Position numbers and translations under genes: made by a program | Assembly (NCBI GenBank): GCA_051016205.1 | Contig: CP136534.1 | Span: 4,154,001-4,218,000, forward strand | Length of the DNA: 64,000 nt | Source of the DNA: Acuticoccus sp051016205 | Lineage (GTDB): Bacteria > Pseudomonadota > Alphaproteobacteria > Rhizobiales > Amorphaceae | Direction: 5' to 3' | In this document: positions 41,932 through 51,193 of the stretch, piece by piece | Layout: the number at the start of each line of letters is the position of its first letter | How positions within the stretch are numbered: position 1 is the stretch's first letter | Notes under the pieces: model-generated | Databases searched by the model: none | What the model was told of the DNA's origin: nothing | The model's input: only the letters and a program-made list of their open reading frames with translations

Positions 41932-42912
41932 TTAGTGGGTGGCTGATAGCAGGGTGCGGGCAGTGGCCTGGTCGGTAACAAACTCGGTGATAAGACCTGC
42001 CGACAGGATCGCTCGCAAGGCGGGGACTTTGGTGGCGCCGCCAGACGTCATCACGCGGCGAGGGATGAGGCGCAGTTTGTCGGGCCGCATCCCAAGGACG
42101 CGCCTGTTGAGGGGGTGGTCGACGATCTCGGCGCGTTCATCGATATAGTGGCCGAGGAAGTTGCCGATGGCGCCGGCCTTGCGCACCGATTCGAACTCAT
42201 CCTCGTTGATGAGCCCGACTTTGCGGATGGTACCGCTGTCGAGCCCGCCGACGCTGACAATGGCGATGTCGGCCTCAGCCGCCCTTTGGAGGGCCTCTGC
42301 CATCAACGGCTGGACGCTCAGCGTCCTACGGCTCGCCTCGCTGTCGCAAATGAGGGGGCCCGGCATGTAAAAGCACTCGGCGTTGAGGCGCTGGGCAAGG
42401 GTGGTCGCCGCTTCGAATGCATCGATGGACGAGCGCCGTGTGAGCGAGCCGAGCATGGCCACCACGGATACATCGCTCAAGGAGCGCTCCGGCATCGCAT
42501 CGGCAAAGGCTTTGAGGGTGATCCCCCAGCCGACCCCCACCGTCCACCCGTCCTGAAGGATGCCTGCAAGGCTTTCGGCAGCAATGCTTCCAAGCAGCTG
42601 GGCGAGCACCTCCTCGTCCTCATGTGCAAGGACCACTTGTGCAGACGCAAGACCAAAGGCCGATTTCAGCCGCTCCTCCAGCTCGACATTTTCGGCAAGC
42701 TTTGAGGTGATCGAGATGCGTACGACGCCACGCCTGCGCGCTTCGGCCAGCAGGCGATTGACACGCACCCGCGTGATGCCGAGCCGCGCGGCGACATCCT
42801 GCTGCGTCAGGCCGAGCACGTAATAGCACCAAGCAATTCTGACGGCGAGCTGCTCGGGCCAGTCCTGGGCGTTGTCCTCGGCCGCGCTCTGATGGGTGTG
42901 GGCGGGGCTCAT
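41932..42912 (-). CDS. SorC/DeoR-family sugar-binding regulator (EryD-like)
   Basis: 326 residues. An N-terminal HTH, VLGLTQQDVAARLGITRVRVNRLLAEARRRG-type (about 30-62), is followed by a SorC sugar-phosphate-binding domain with GVGWGITLKAFADAM (near 128), GPLICDSEASRRTL and ADIAIVSVGGLD (near 220). Regulators of this kind bind a phosphorylated intermediate and are usually repressors; EryD of Brucella answers to erythritol. It is divergent from the ABC importer operon, which it most likely controls. GGGAGGGAG stands before the ATG at 42912. The upstream in-frame text to 43140 is not protein-like. Confidence 0.87.
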   Translation of the reverse strand: MSPAHTHQSAAEDNAQDWPEQLAVRIAWCYYVLGLTQQDVAARLGITRVRVNRLLAEARRRGVVRISITSKLAENVELEERLKSAFGLASAQVVLAHEDEEVLAQLLGSIAAESLAGILQDGWTVGVGWGITLKAFADAMPERSLSDVSVVAMLGSLTRRSSIDAFEAATTLAQRLNAECFYMPGPLICDSEASRRTLSVQPLMAEALQRAAEADIAIVSVGGLDSGTIRKVGLINEDEFESVRKAGAIGNFLGHYIDERAEIVDHPLNRRVLGMRPDKLRLIPRRVMTSGGATKVPALRAILSAGLITEFVTDQATARTLLSATH

Positions 42913-43099
42913 CGTTTGTTTTCTCCCTCCCTGACCATAGCGTGACCAGCGGCTGTGAACAAATGATCTTGCGAAAGAAAAAATGTCATGCGAGTTTTGC
43001 GGCAAGAATGAAGCGCTGCCACAAGAGCGGCGCAACCGGGATGGGAGAACGCGCTTGGCGGGTGAGGCCGCAACGGTTCGCAGTGCGACGGGGCGCGCC

Positions 43100-44011
43100 A
43101 TGGCGCTCGGCGATGGACCGCGTCCGCGACAAGCGCCCAAGCGTCGCCGTCACCTCACCGACAGCCCTTGGCTTTGGTTGGCGCCGCTGATCGTCATCCT
43201 CCTGGTCTTCGCGCTCTACCCGCTGTTTTACAATATCTGGCTCAGCTTCCACGAGTTCGTGCCGCGCGAGCGCGGTCTTGAATATGTGGGGTTGGAGAAT
43301 TGGCAAAAGCTTTTTGCCGACCCGCGCATGTGGGGGGCGCTTCAGGTCACCCTTGTCTACACGACGCTGTGCCTGATGATCCAACTTGTGCTCGGCATGT
43401 CCATCGCGTTGCTGCTCGACAGTGACGATCCAACATTCGGACTGTTGCGCGCCATCCTGACACTGACGCTCGTTATTCCGCCGGCCATCACGGGCATGAT
43501 GTTCCTGTTGATGGAGGACGCGCAGTTCGGCCTCATCCCTTACGTCCTGCGCTGGATCGGCGCGATGGACACCACAGGCACCATCCTGTCCGACCCCGAC
43601 AGAGCGCTGGCAGGGGTGATGCTGGCCGACATCTGGCAGTGGACGCCCTTCATGGTGCTGATCTTCGTTGCTGGATTGCGCGCACTCCCCCGCGACCCGT
43701 TCGAATCCGCCATGATCGATGGGGCAAGCCCGTTCCAAGTGTTCACGCGGCTGACGTTGCCGATGATGGGGAAGGTGATCGCCATTGCCGTCCTGATCCG
43801 CGGCATCGATCTTTATCGCATGTTCGACTACGTCTACGTCATGACGTCGGGCGGGCCTGGCACGGCCACCTACACCCTCTCCCTTTATGCCTGGGAGCAG
43901 ACGTTCAGCTTCATCAAATGGGGGTATGGGGCGGCCATCAGCCTGTTTGCCCTCGTGATCATCGTGGTGGTGGCGAACATCTTCGTCGCCGTCACCAAGT
44001 TGCGTTGGTGA
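43100..44011 (+). CDS. Sugar/polyol ABC importer permease (MalF-like)
   Basis: About 303 residues and six membrane helices. The permease signature is in DPFESAMIDGASPFQVFTRLTLPMM-type text (near 205), the EAA loop that contacts the ATPase. SPWLWLAPLIVILLVFALYPLF is the first helix. It works with the second permease, the Tat-exported binding protein and the UgpC-like ATPase of this operon. The start is unsure: ATG 43100 leaves a normal cytoplasmic N terminus, while an ATG at 42983 would add 39 unusual residues with a CxxC-like stretch. Confidence 0.85.
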   Translation: MALGDGPRPRQAPKRRRHLTDSPWLWLAPLIVILLVFALYPLFYNIWLSFHEFVPRERGLEYVGLENWQKLFADPRMWGALQVTLVYTTLCLMIQLVLGMSIALLLDSDDPTFGLLRAILTLTLVIPPAITGMMFLLMEDAQFGLIPYVLRWIGAMDTTGTILSDPDRALAGVMLADIWQWTPFMVLIFVAGLRALPRDPFESAMIDGASPFQVFTRLTLPMMGKVIAIAVLIRGIDLYRMFDYVYVMTSGGPGTATYTLSLYAWEQTFSFIKWGYGAAISLFALVIIVVVANIFVAVTKLRW

Positions 44012-44021
44012 GGCCGGCCAT

Positions 44022-44897
44022 ATGGGAATGAGCCCCACGCAAAGGATCGTGCGCGCCGTCATCGCCTGGGCGGTGGTGGCGCTGTTTGCCTTCCCGATCT
44101 ATTTCTGGGTGACGGTCGCCTTCAAACCTGAGCGGGACATCTTCGCCATCCCGCCGAAGCTGTTGAACTTCGACTGGGGGCTTCAGTCCTTCGAGAAGGT
44201 GTTCGGCATTTCGTTCGGATTTGAGCGCGGGCTGGAGGTGCTGCCCGGCGGCGGCAACTTCTACATGCTGCCGCGGCTCGGCGATTCCATCACCGTGGCG
44301 TTTTTCTCAACCATCCTTGCGGTGTTGATTGCAACGCTTGCGGCCTACGCCCTGTCGCGCATGCGCATCCGCGCCCAGCACCACTTCGTGTTCTTCGTCT
44401 TGTCGACGCGGATGATGCCGCCTGTGGCGGTCGCGATTCCCTTGTTCTTCATCTACAAGAATTTTGGGCTACTGGACACGTATACGGGCATCATCCTCGT
44501 CCATGCGTTGATGAACCTGCCGCTTGCTGTGCTTTTGCTCAAAAGCTTCTTCGACGACATTCCGACCGAGATCGATGAGGCGGCGCTGATCGACGGGGCC
44601 TCGCGCTTTACCATCTTCTGGAAGATTGTGGCGCCCATGGCCATCGGCGGGATCGCGGCGACGGCCGTCCTGTGCTTCATCTTCTCCTGGACGGAGTTCC
44701 TGTTCGTCCTCACCTTGACCCAAACAGGCCTTAAGACGGTGCCTGTGGTCTCCTCCACCTTCGTCACCTCCACAGGGACGGCGTGGGGCAACATGGCAGC
44801 GCTCGGCACAGCGGCCATCCTGCCGGCCTTCATCTTTATCCTGCTCGTGCAGCGCAATCTGGTGCGCGGGCTGACGCTCGGCTCCTTGAAGCAATGA
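44022..44897 (+). CDS. Sugar/polyol ABC importer permease (MalG-like)
   Basis: 291 residues with six helices, starting 11 bases after the first permease gene. TEIDEAALIDGASRFTIFWKIVAPM-type text (near 185) is the EAA loop. VAFKPERDIFAIPPKLL after the first helix is typical of MalG-like subunits. It pairs with the preceding permease to form the membrane channel for the imported polyol or sugar. Confidence 0.88.
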   Translation: MGMSPTQRIVRAVIAWAVVALFAFPIYFWVTVAFKPERDIFAIPPKLLNFDWGLQSFEKVFGISFGFERGLEVLPGGGNFYMLPRLGDSITVAFFSTILAVLIATLAAYALSRMRIRAQHHFVFFVLSTRMMPPVAVAIPLFFIYKNFGLLDTYTGIILVHALMNLPLAVLLLKSFFDDIPTEIDEAALIDGASRFTIFWKIVAPMAIGGIAATAVLCFIFSWTEFLFVLTLTQTGLKTVPVVSSTFVTSTGTAWGNMAALGTAAILPAFIFILLVQRNLVRGLTLGSLKQ

Positions 44898-44975
44898 GCC
44901 GATCCTTCCGGGCGGTGCCGTGCGCCGCCGTCACAAAGGTCCGCCAAGGACCGGATGCTTAGGGAGAATGCGACT

Positions 44976-46484
44976 ATGAACCCTTCAGACCGCAAACTGT
45001 GGCTTGCCAATGTGGCGGACCGCTACGCACGCGGCCAGATGGACCGCCGCTCGTTCCTGCGATCGGCAGGCAAGCTTGGCCTCGGCGCCGGTGCGCTGGC
45101 GGCAGGCTCGCACCTTGCCGCACGCTCGGGCTTCGGCTTCGTCTCCCCCGCTGCTGCCCAGGGGGTAGAGTTTCAGGGCGACATGATGGCCTGGCTGAAA
45201 GAGGCGGCAAAACCTTTCGCCGGCCAGACAGTGCGCCTTGCCACCGAATCAACGCCCCCCTCCAACGCCATCAACTCGGCTTTGAAGCCGTTCTTTGAAG
45301 AGGCAACGGGCATCAAGGTGGAGATTGAGACCCTGCCGCTGGAGCAGGTGCTGCAAAAGCTCACCCTCGATGTGGCCTCCGGTCTTGGCACCTACGACCT
45401 TTACTATCTCGACCAGTCCTGGATGGCCGCCTTCTCAGGCGACGTTGTGGACCCGCGCGAGAAGTACGAGGCCAACAAAGACCTCGCCATGCCGAACTAC
45501 AACTTCGACGACTTCCTGAAGGCGCTCGTCGACGGCATTTCCATGTATGACGGCGTGATGGTGGGTGTGCCTTACGACATTCCCATCTTCATCCAGATGT
45601 ACCGCAGCGACCTGTTCCAGGAGCTGGGCCTTGCGCCGGCCAGCACCATGCAGGAGTTCCTGGAGAACGCCCAGAAAATCCAGGAAGCCAAGGGCCCGAC
45701 GATCTACGGCACCACGGGGCAGATGAAGTCCGGCCACTACTCGCTGGAGTGTGACTGGACGGCGTGGCTTTGGGGCCATGGCGGGTCGATCTTCGGCACC
45801 GACGGCATGTTCGCCGGCAACGATGCGCAAGGCATCGAGGCCATGGAATACTGGGTGGAGCTGAAGAAGAACATGCCCCCCGGCGTTACCCAATGGACGT
45901 GGGATGGCCAGGGCCAGTCGGTGGCACAGGGAATTGCCGGCACAGTCCTCTCCTGGGGTGAGTTCTTCCCCTCCTGGGACAACCCCGATTCCAGCACCGT
46001 GTCGGGCCTGATGGAGGCCACCGTGCCGCCTGCGGCCAACGCGCTGCGCACCGTGGATCAGACCGGCTACGGCGAAATTCCGGGCGTCGGTCACCAGGGT
46101 GGGTCCTCGCTCGCCGTGTCCAAGTACGCCAAGAGCCAGGATGCGGCGTGGCTGTTTGCCCAGTGGGCCACTTCGCCTGAAACACAGGTGTGGATCACCG
46201 TTCTTGGCGGCGGCACGGGTCCCACCCGCGAGAGCGCCTACTCCGACCCCCGCGTGAAGGCGAACGCCAAGCCAGGCATTGCCGGCACCACCCGTCACCT
46301 GGACGCGGTGCGCGACACCATTGCCAACCACATGGGCTCCGAGCCGGACCTTCCCGAGTGGCCCGAGCTTGCCAACGACACCATCCCCGTGGAGCTCGGT
46401 CGCTTCTTTGCCGGCGAGTACGATTCGCCCAAGGCGGCGATGGACTCCATCAAGGAAAAGGTGGACGCCATCGTCAAAGGCTGA
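44976..46484 (+). CDS. ABC importer substrate-binding protein, Tat-exported
   Basis: 502 residues. The N terminus holds a twin-arginine signal, MDRRSFLRSAGKLG (near 22), followed by a hydrophobic stretch ending FVSPAAAQ (cleavage near 61), so it should be exported folded. The mature part is an extracellular solute-binding protein of the MalE/UgpB-like family (about 440 residues), with the C-terminal region containing ETQVWITVLGGGTGPTRESAY. It delivers the substrate to the two permeases. AGGGAG precedes the ATG at 44976. A strong hairpin after the gene fits the need for more of this protein than of the others. Confidence 0.87.
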   Translation: MNPSDRKLWLANVADRYARGQMDRRSFLRSAGKLGLGAGALAAGSHLAARSGFGFVSPAAAQGVEFQGDMMAWLKEAAKPFAGQTVRLATESTPPSNAINSALKPFFEEATGIKVEIETLPLEQVLQKLTLDVASGLGTYDLYYLDQSWMAAFSGDVVDPREKYEANKDLAMPNYNFDDFLKALVDGISMYDGVMVGVPYDIPIFIQMYRSDLFQELGLAPASTMQEFLENAQKIQEAKGPTIYGTTGQMKSGHYSLECDWTAWLWGHGGSIFGTDGMFAGNDAQGIEAMEYWVELKKNMPPGVTQWTWDGQGQSVAQGIAGTVLSWGEFFPSWDNPDSSTVSGLMEATVPPAANALRTVDQTGYGEIPGVGHQGGSSLAVSKYAKSQDAAWLFAQWATSPETQVWITVLGGGTGPTRESAYSDPRVKANAKPGIAGTTRHLDAVRDTIANHMGSEPDLPEWPELANDTIPVELGRFFAGEYDSPKAAMDSIKEKVDAIVKG

Positions 46485-46509
46485 TCGCCTTTCAAGACGA
46501 TCCAACGAA

Positions 46510-46534
46510 GGGAGGCGGCCCCCCGCCGCCTCCC
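46510..46534 (+). other. Intra-operon hairpin after binding-protein gene
   Basis: GGGAGGCGGC and GCCGCCTCCC form a perfect 10-bp stem with a 5-base C loop, without a T tract. In other importer operons such hairpins protect the binding-protein mRNA and lower downstream expression. Confidence 0.65.
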
Positions 46535-46553
46535 CCAACATCAGGACTGACCC

Positions 46554-47279
46554 ATGCCCGACAAGCCTCTCGTGGTGATCACCGGCGCCTCGTCAGGGAT
46601 CGGCGAGGCCGCCGCCCGCGCCTTCTCTAAGGCAGGGCATCCCATCCTCCTCCTGGCGCGCCGGCTCGACCGGATGGAAGCGCTCGGCCTTCCCGACACC
46701 ATGTGCCGCAGTGTGGACGTGCGCGACCGCAATGGTATTGCCGCCGCCGTGAAGGAGGCGGAAGCCAAGTACGGTCCCACCGATTGCCTGTTCAACAACG
46801 CAGGCATTGCCCGCCTCGGCAACGTGTTCGAGCAGCCGCCTGAGGAGTGGGACGAAAGCATCGACATCAACGCCAAAGGCGTCATGAACGCGCTGTGGCC
46901 CGTGATGGCGGGCATGAAGGAGCGCGGCACAGGCACCATCGTGATGATGAGCTCCATCGCCGGCCGCAAAACCTACCCCGATCATACGGTCTATTGCGGC
47001 ACCAAGTTCTTCGTGCACGCGGTGTCTGAATCCATTCGCGAGCAGCTGGCGCCCCACAATGTGCGCGTCATCGTGCTGTCGCCGGGGATCATCGACACGG
47101 AGGTCCTCGACCACGTCAACGATGCCAACACGCTGAAGGCCTACAAGGACAACAAGGTGCGCATCGGCGGCGGTATCTCGGCGGACCATGTGGCCGACAT
47201 GATCATGTTTGCCTACCAGATGCCGCAGAACGTGCTCATCCAGGAAATGGTCGTCACGCCCACCCGGCAAGAGTACTGA
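46554..47279 (+). CDS. SDR-family polyol dehydrogenase
   Basis: 241 residues. TGASSGIG (residues 10-17), NNAG (near 83), the Ser in VMMSSIAGR and YCGTK (near 147) make it a classical SDR. In this operon it should oxidise the imported polyol to a ketose, for example threitol or arabitol to erythrulose or a pentulose, before phosphorylation by the kinase that follows. The stop is followed one base later by the GTG start of the kinase, so the two are coupled. Confidence 0.86.
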   Translation: MPDKPLVVITGASSGIGEAAARAFSKAGHPILLLARRLDRMEALGLPDTMCRSVDVRDRNGIAAAVKEAEAKYGPTDCLFNNAGIARLGNVFEQPPEEWDESIDINAKGVMNALWPVMAGMKERGTGTIVMMSSIAGRKTYPDHTVYCGTKFFVHAVSESIREQLAPHNVRVIVLSPGIIDTEVLDHVNDANTLKAYKDNKVRIGGGISADHVADMIMFAYQMPQNVLIQEMVVTPTRQEY

Positions 47280-47280
47280 C

Positions 47281-48807
47281 GTGAGCGGAACGCCCCTCGT
47301 CATCGGTTTGGATTCCTCCACCACCGCCACCAAGGCGATCGCGTGGGACATGACGGGGACTGCGGTGGCCGAGGGTCGGGCGCCCGTGGCGATGACAAAT
47401 CCCAAGCTCGGCCATTTCGAGCAGGATTCGCGCGATTGGTGGCACGCCGCAGCAACGGCTTTGACCGCGTGCACTGAGGGCATCGATCCATCGGCGGTGA
47501 AGGGCCTTGCCATCTCCAACCAGCGGGAGACGGTGGGGTTTTTGGATGCTGACGGCGAGCCTGTGCGCCCTGCCATGCTGTGGGTGGATGAGCGCAGCCG
47601 CAATGAGGTGCGCGAGCTGTCCGAAAGTTTTGGGGCCGAGCGCATCCACCAGATCACCGGTCGCCCGCCCGACCTGACGCCGTGCCTTTATCGCCTGTTG
47701 TGGTTCACCAAGAACGAGCCTGAGCTGGCGGCAAAGACCAAGGTCTACTGCGACGTTCAGACGTTTTTGGTGCAAAGGCTGTGCGGCGGAGCGTTCCGCA
47801 CAAGCTGGTCCAGCGCCGATCCTTTGGGCATGTTCGACCTTCAGGCGCGCACCTGGTCGGCCCCTCTCCTGGAGGCCATCGCCATCGACGAGACGCAGCT
47901 TCCCGAAGCCCACCCTCCGGGGACCGAGCTTGGCACCGTCACCAAGGCGGCGGCCGAGGCGACGGGGCTTGTGGAAGGGACGCCCGTCTATGCCGGTGGC
48001 GGGGACGGGCAGCTGGCCGGCCTTGGCACCAACTGCACACGCTCCGACAGGGCCTACATCAACCTTGGGACGGCGGTCGTCTCCGGCGTGTGGTCGCCCG
48101 ACTATCTTTACAACGCTGCCTGGCGCTCGCAGATCGCAGGCCAGGGCAAGGGCTATATTTTCGAGAACTGCCTGCGCTCAGGCACATTCCTCGTGAACTG
48201 GTTCGTGGACAATTTCGTCCCCGGCGGGCGGGATGATCCGATCATCTTCCAAAAGCTCGAGGAGGAGGCGCTGGCCTTTCCTGTCGGCTCCGACGGCGTG
48301 ATGATCCAGCCCTACTGGTCAGGCGTCATGGACCCCCATTGGGATGTGGATGCGCGGGGCGTCATTCTCGGCCTGTCGGCAAGCCACCACCCGGCCCACG
48401 TCTATCGTGCGATTTTGGAAGGCATCACGCTGGACCAGGTGGGGCGCACACGTTCCATGGAACGGGCGATGGGTGCTTCGGTGGATCATTACCTTGCCAT
48501 CGGCGGTGGGGCAGCGAGCCCATTGTGGCGCCAGATGCTGGCCGATGCATCGGGCAAAGAGGTGCGCTTGTCGGGCACGGTGGAAGCCTCGGCGCTGGGT
48601 GCAGGGATGCTTGCGGCAGCCGGTGCGGGGCTTTTCCCGTCCATCGAGGACGCTGCGGCGGCGATGTGCGGCGAGACCACGTCCATTGAACCCAATCCAG
48701 AGGCGGGCGAGCGCTATGCGGCCCTCCTGGACATCTACCAGACCCTTTTTGCGGCGACGCGGGATGTGAACCGCCGCCTGGTGGCCTTTGCCGCAGGAGA
48801 TGCATGA
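47281..48807 (+). CDS. FGGY-family carbohydrate kinase
   Basis: 508 residues starting at GTG. N-terminal GLDSSTTATKAIAWDM is the first ATP-binding motif; AISNQRETVGFLD (near 77) and LWVDERS (near 100) form the substrate site with its Asp. GGGDGQLAGLGTN (near 240) and the C-terminal YLAIGGGAASPLWRQMLADASG complete the actin-like fold. FGGY kinases phosphorylate polyols and ketoses such as xylulose, erythritol and glycerol. This one presumably acts on the polyol or ketulose of the operon. Its stop overlaps the next start (ATGATGA). Confidence 0.88.
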   Translation: MSGTPLVIGLDSSTTATKAIAWDMTGTAVAEGRAPVAMTNPKLGHFEQDSRDWWHAAATALTACTEGIDPSAVKGLAISNQRETVGFLDADGEPVRPAMLWVDERSRNEVRELSESFGAERIHQITGRPPDLTPCLYRLLWFTKNEPELAAKTKVYCDVQTFLVQRLCGGAFRTSWSSADPLGMFDLQARTWSAPLLEAIAIDETQLPEAHPPGTELGTVTKAAAEATGLVEGTPVYAGGGDGQLAGLGTNCTRSDRAYINLGTAVVSGVWSPDYLYNAAWRSQIAGQGKGYIFENCLRSGTFLVNWFVDNFVPGGRDDPIIFQKLEEEALAFPVGSDGVMIQPYWSGVMDPHWDVDARGVILGLSASHHPAHVYRAILEGITLDQVGRTRSMERAMGASVDHYLAIGGGAASPLWRQMLADASGKEVRLSGTVEASALGAGMLAAAGAGLFPSIEDAAAAMCGETTSIEPNPEAGERYAALLDIYQTLFAATRDVNRRLVAFAAGDA

Positions 48808-50123
48808 TGAGCGCGGCTCACCCCTTCCTCGGCATCGTCGAAGAGCTCGTGGCTGGCACCTGGCGCGACCCTGCAACGGGTGAGACCCACGGCATTCCTA
48901 TCGAAGACATTGTCATCGAGCAGAGCCTGAAGGGCGAGGAGGCCGCCCTCGTGCGCGCCCGCCACAACGGCAAGAGGCTGATGGTGGTGCACGACCGCTT
49001 CACCCGCGATGCGCTGGGTGAACGGGTGCGCTCAGCGCTCGGTGCAGAAGAGCTTGTTTGGGAGAACCCCCGCTGCACCCGCGATGGTGTGGACGAGCTT
49101 TCGGCCCTGACGAAGGATGCCGAGGCGCTGATTGCGGTGGGTTCGGGCACCGTGTCCGATAGCGTGAAGTACGCAACGTTCCTGGATGGGCGCGAGTACT
49201 CCGTCTTCCCCACCTCACCCATGAACGCCTACACCACCCCGACGGCGTCCGTTGCCTACGATGGGTTCAAAAAGTCCATCACCTGCCATTCGGCCAAGGG
49301 CGTCTTCGTGGATCTGGACGTGTTGGCAAAGTGCCCGCCGCGACTTGTCTCGGCCGCCTTTGCGGACGTCATTTGCCGCACCACCGCCCAGGTCGATTGG
49401 CTGTTGTCCCACCTCCTGTTCGCCACCCCTTACGAGGAGATCGCCTACACGCTGCTTGCCCATGACGAGCCGCATCTCATCGCCAGCGCCGATGCGCTGC
49501 TATCGGGCGACCCTGACGCGCTCGCCACCTTGACGCGCATTGCCACCGTGATGGGTCTTTCCACCTCATTCACAGGCACCACCCATGTGGGATCCATGGC
49601 CGAGCATATGATCTCCCACTCCATCGACATGTTTGCCAAGGACCACAATCCGGGCGGTCACCCTGGCACCTCCCATGGGGAGCAGGTGGGGGTGGCAACG
49701 CTCATCATGTCGCGCCTCCACAACGCGGTCGTCGGGCGTGAGACGCCGCCTGTGGTGTCGGCCACCGTCATCCCCGAGGCGCGGTTGGTGCAAACCTATG
49801 GGGCCGAGACGGCGGCCACCATGGTGGAGGCCACCAAGGCCAAGGCGGTGGATGCGGCGGGGGCCGAGGCGCTCAACCAAAAGCTTGCCAAGGAGTGGGA
49901 CACCATTCGCGAGCGTTTGTCGGCCGTGATGCTGCCCGAGCCTCAGATGGAGGCGGCCATGGTCACCGCTCACTGCCAGATCACCGGCGATGATCTTGGC
50001 CTGTCTGAAGACTTCACGCAGCAGTGTGTGCGCGACGCGCGGTTCATCCGCGACCGCTATTCCATGCTCGACCTTGCCGACGATGCGGGGCTTCTCGTCC
50101 CCTTTGTCGAGACCATCCGCTAG
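48804..50123 (+). CDS. AraM/G1PDH-type iron or zinc alcohol dehydrogenase
   Basis: 439 residues. IAVGSGTVSDSVKYAT (near 110) binds NAD. TSPMNAYTTPTASVAYDGFKKS (near 140) and metal ligands Asp (near 197, TAQVDWLLSH), His (near 268, VGSMAEHMISH) and His (near 289, TSHGEQVG) follow the sn-glycerol-1-phosphate dehydrogenase/AraM pattern. Family enzymes oxidise or reduce polyol phosphates, so this one may use a tetritol or pentitol phosphate made by the FGGY kinase. It is longer than standard by about 40 residues at the ends. The following ATPase gene has its own GGAGG. Confidence 0.82.
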   Translation: MMSAAHPFLGIVEELVAGTWRDPATGETHGIPIEDIVIEQSLKGEEAALVRARHNGKRLMVVHDRFTRDALGERVRSALGAEELVWENPRCTRDGVDELSALTKDAEALIAVGSGTVSDSVKYATFLDGREYSVFPTSPMNAYTTPTASVAYDGFKKSITCHSAKGVFVDLDVLAKCPPRLVSAAFADVICRTTAQVDWLLSHLLFATPYEEIAYTLLAHDEPHLIASADALLSGDPDALATLTRIATVMGLSTSFTGTTHVGSMAEHMISHSIDMFAKDHNPGGHPGTSHGEQVGVATLIMSRLHNAVVGRETPPVVSATVIPEARLVQTYGAETAATMVEATKAKAVDAAGAEALNQKLAKEWDTIRERLSAVMLPEPQMEAAMVTAHCQITGDDLGLSEDFTQQCVRDARFIRDRYSMLDLADDAGLLVPFVETIR

Positions 50124-50131
50124 GAGGACCG

Positions 50132-51193
50132 ATGGCCACCGTCGAATACGACCGGGTCGCCAAGAATTACGGCAGCGTGAAGGTGATGGAGGACATCTCC
50201 TTCACCATCAACGACCACCGTTTTGTGGTGCTGCTGGGGCCGTCGGGTTGCGGCAAGACCACGCTTTTGCGCATGACGGCGGGGCTTGAGACCATCACCA
50301 AGGGCGAAATCCGCATCGGTGGGGAGAGGATGAACGGTGTCCACCCCCGCGACCGGGATATTGCCATGGTGTTTCAGACCTACGCGCTCTACCCGCAGAT
50401 GAAGGTGTTCGACAACATCGCCTTCAGCCTTCAGGTGCGCCGCCTGTCGAAAGCGGAGATCAAAAAGAAGGTGGAGTGGGCGGCAGAGCTGTTGGACCTC
50501 ACTCCGCTCTTGGATCGCAAGCCCGCCGCGCTGTCGGGCGGTCAGCGCCAGCGCGTTGCCATGGGCCGGGCCCTTGTGCGCGACCCTCAGGTGTTCCTGT
50601 TCGACGAGCCTTTGTCCAACCTTGATGCCAAGCTGCGCGGCCAGATGCGCTACGAGATCCGCCGCATCCACGATCAACTGGAGGCCACCACAGTCTACGT
50701 CACCCACGACCAGGTGGAGGCGATGACCATGGCCGATGAGATCGTCGTCATGCGCGGTGGCGAGATCATGCAGATGGGAACGCCGGATGACGTTTATGAC
50801 AGGCCGGCGAGCGTGTTCGTGGCTGACTTCATCGGCGCCCCGTCCATCAACCTTCTGCCGGGCGCGCTGGAGGCGGCGGACGGACCCAAGGTGCGCTTCC
50901 GCGGCGCGCTTCTGCCGGCGCCCGACACAGGGGCTGCCGCTGGCGCGGATGTGGTCTACGGCATTCGCCCTGTGGACATCGTCCTTGCCGAGGACGGGCC
51001 TTTGGCGGGCGAGGTGTTGCTTGCCGAAACCACAGGGGCTGAAACCCTCCTCCACGTGGATCTTGAGGGGGAGGAGCTGCGCGTCGTCATCCCCGAAAGG
51101 CGCCGTTTGAAGGTGGGCGAGAAGGTACAGATGACCATCGACCCCACCAAGGCGCACCTGTTCGACGCCAAGACAGAGATGCGGCTCGTCTGA
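50132..51193 (+). CDS. UgpC/MsmK-like importer ATPase
   Basis: 353 residues. Walker A GPSGCGKTT with Lys42, LSGGQRQRVAMGRALV (near 134), Walker B VFLFDEPLSNLD (near 155) and the H loop TTVYVTHDQ (near 190). The C-terminal 110 residues are the TOBE/OB regulatory domain of MalK-like ATPases. It powers the importer made by the two permeases. It lies within the metabolic genes of the operon rather than next to the permeases, with GGAGG before the ATG. Its stop overlaps the next start by one base. Confidence 0.92.
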   Translation: MATVEYDRVAKNYGSVKVMEDISFTINDHRFVVLLGPSGCGKTTLLRMTAGLETITKGEIRIGGERMNGVHPRDRDIAMVFQTYALYPQMKVFDNIAFSLQVRRLSKAEIKKKVEWAAELLDLTPLLDRKPAALSGGQRQRVAMGRALVRDPQVFLFDEPLSNLDAKLRGQMRYEIRRIHDQLEATTVYVTHDQVEAMTMADEIVVMRGGEIMQMGTPDDVYDRPASVFVADFIGAPSINLLPGALEAADGPKVRFRGALLPAPDTGAAAGADVVYGIRPVDIVLAEDGPLAGEVLLAETTGAETLLHVDLEGEELRVVIPERRRLKVGEKVQMTIDPTKAHLFDAKTEMRLV

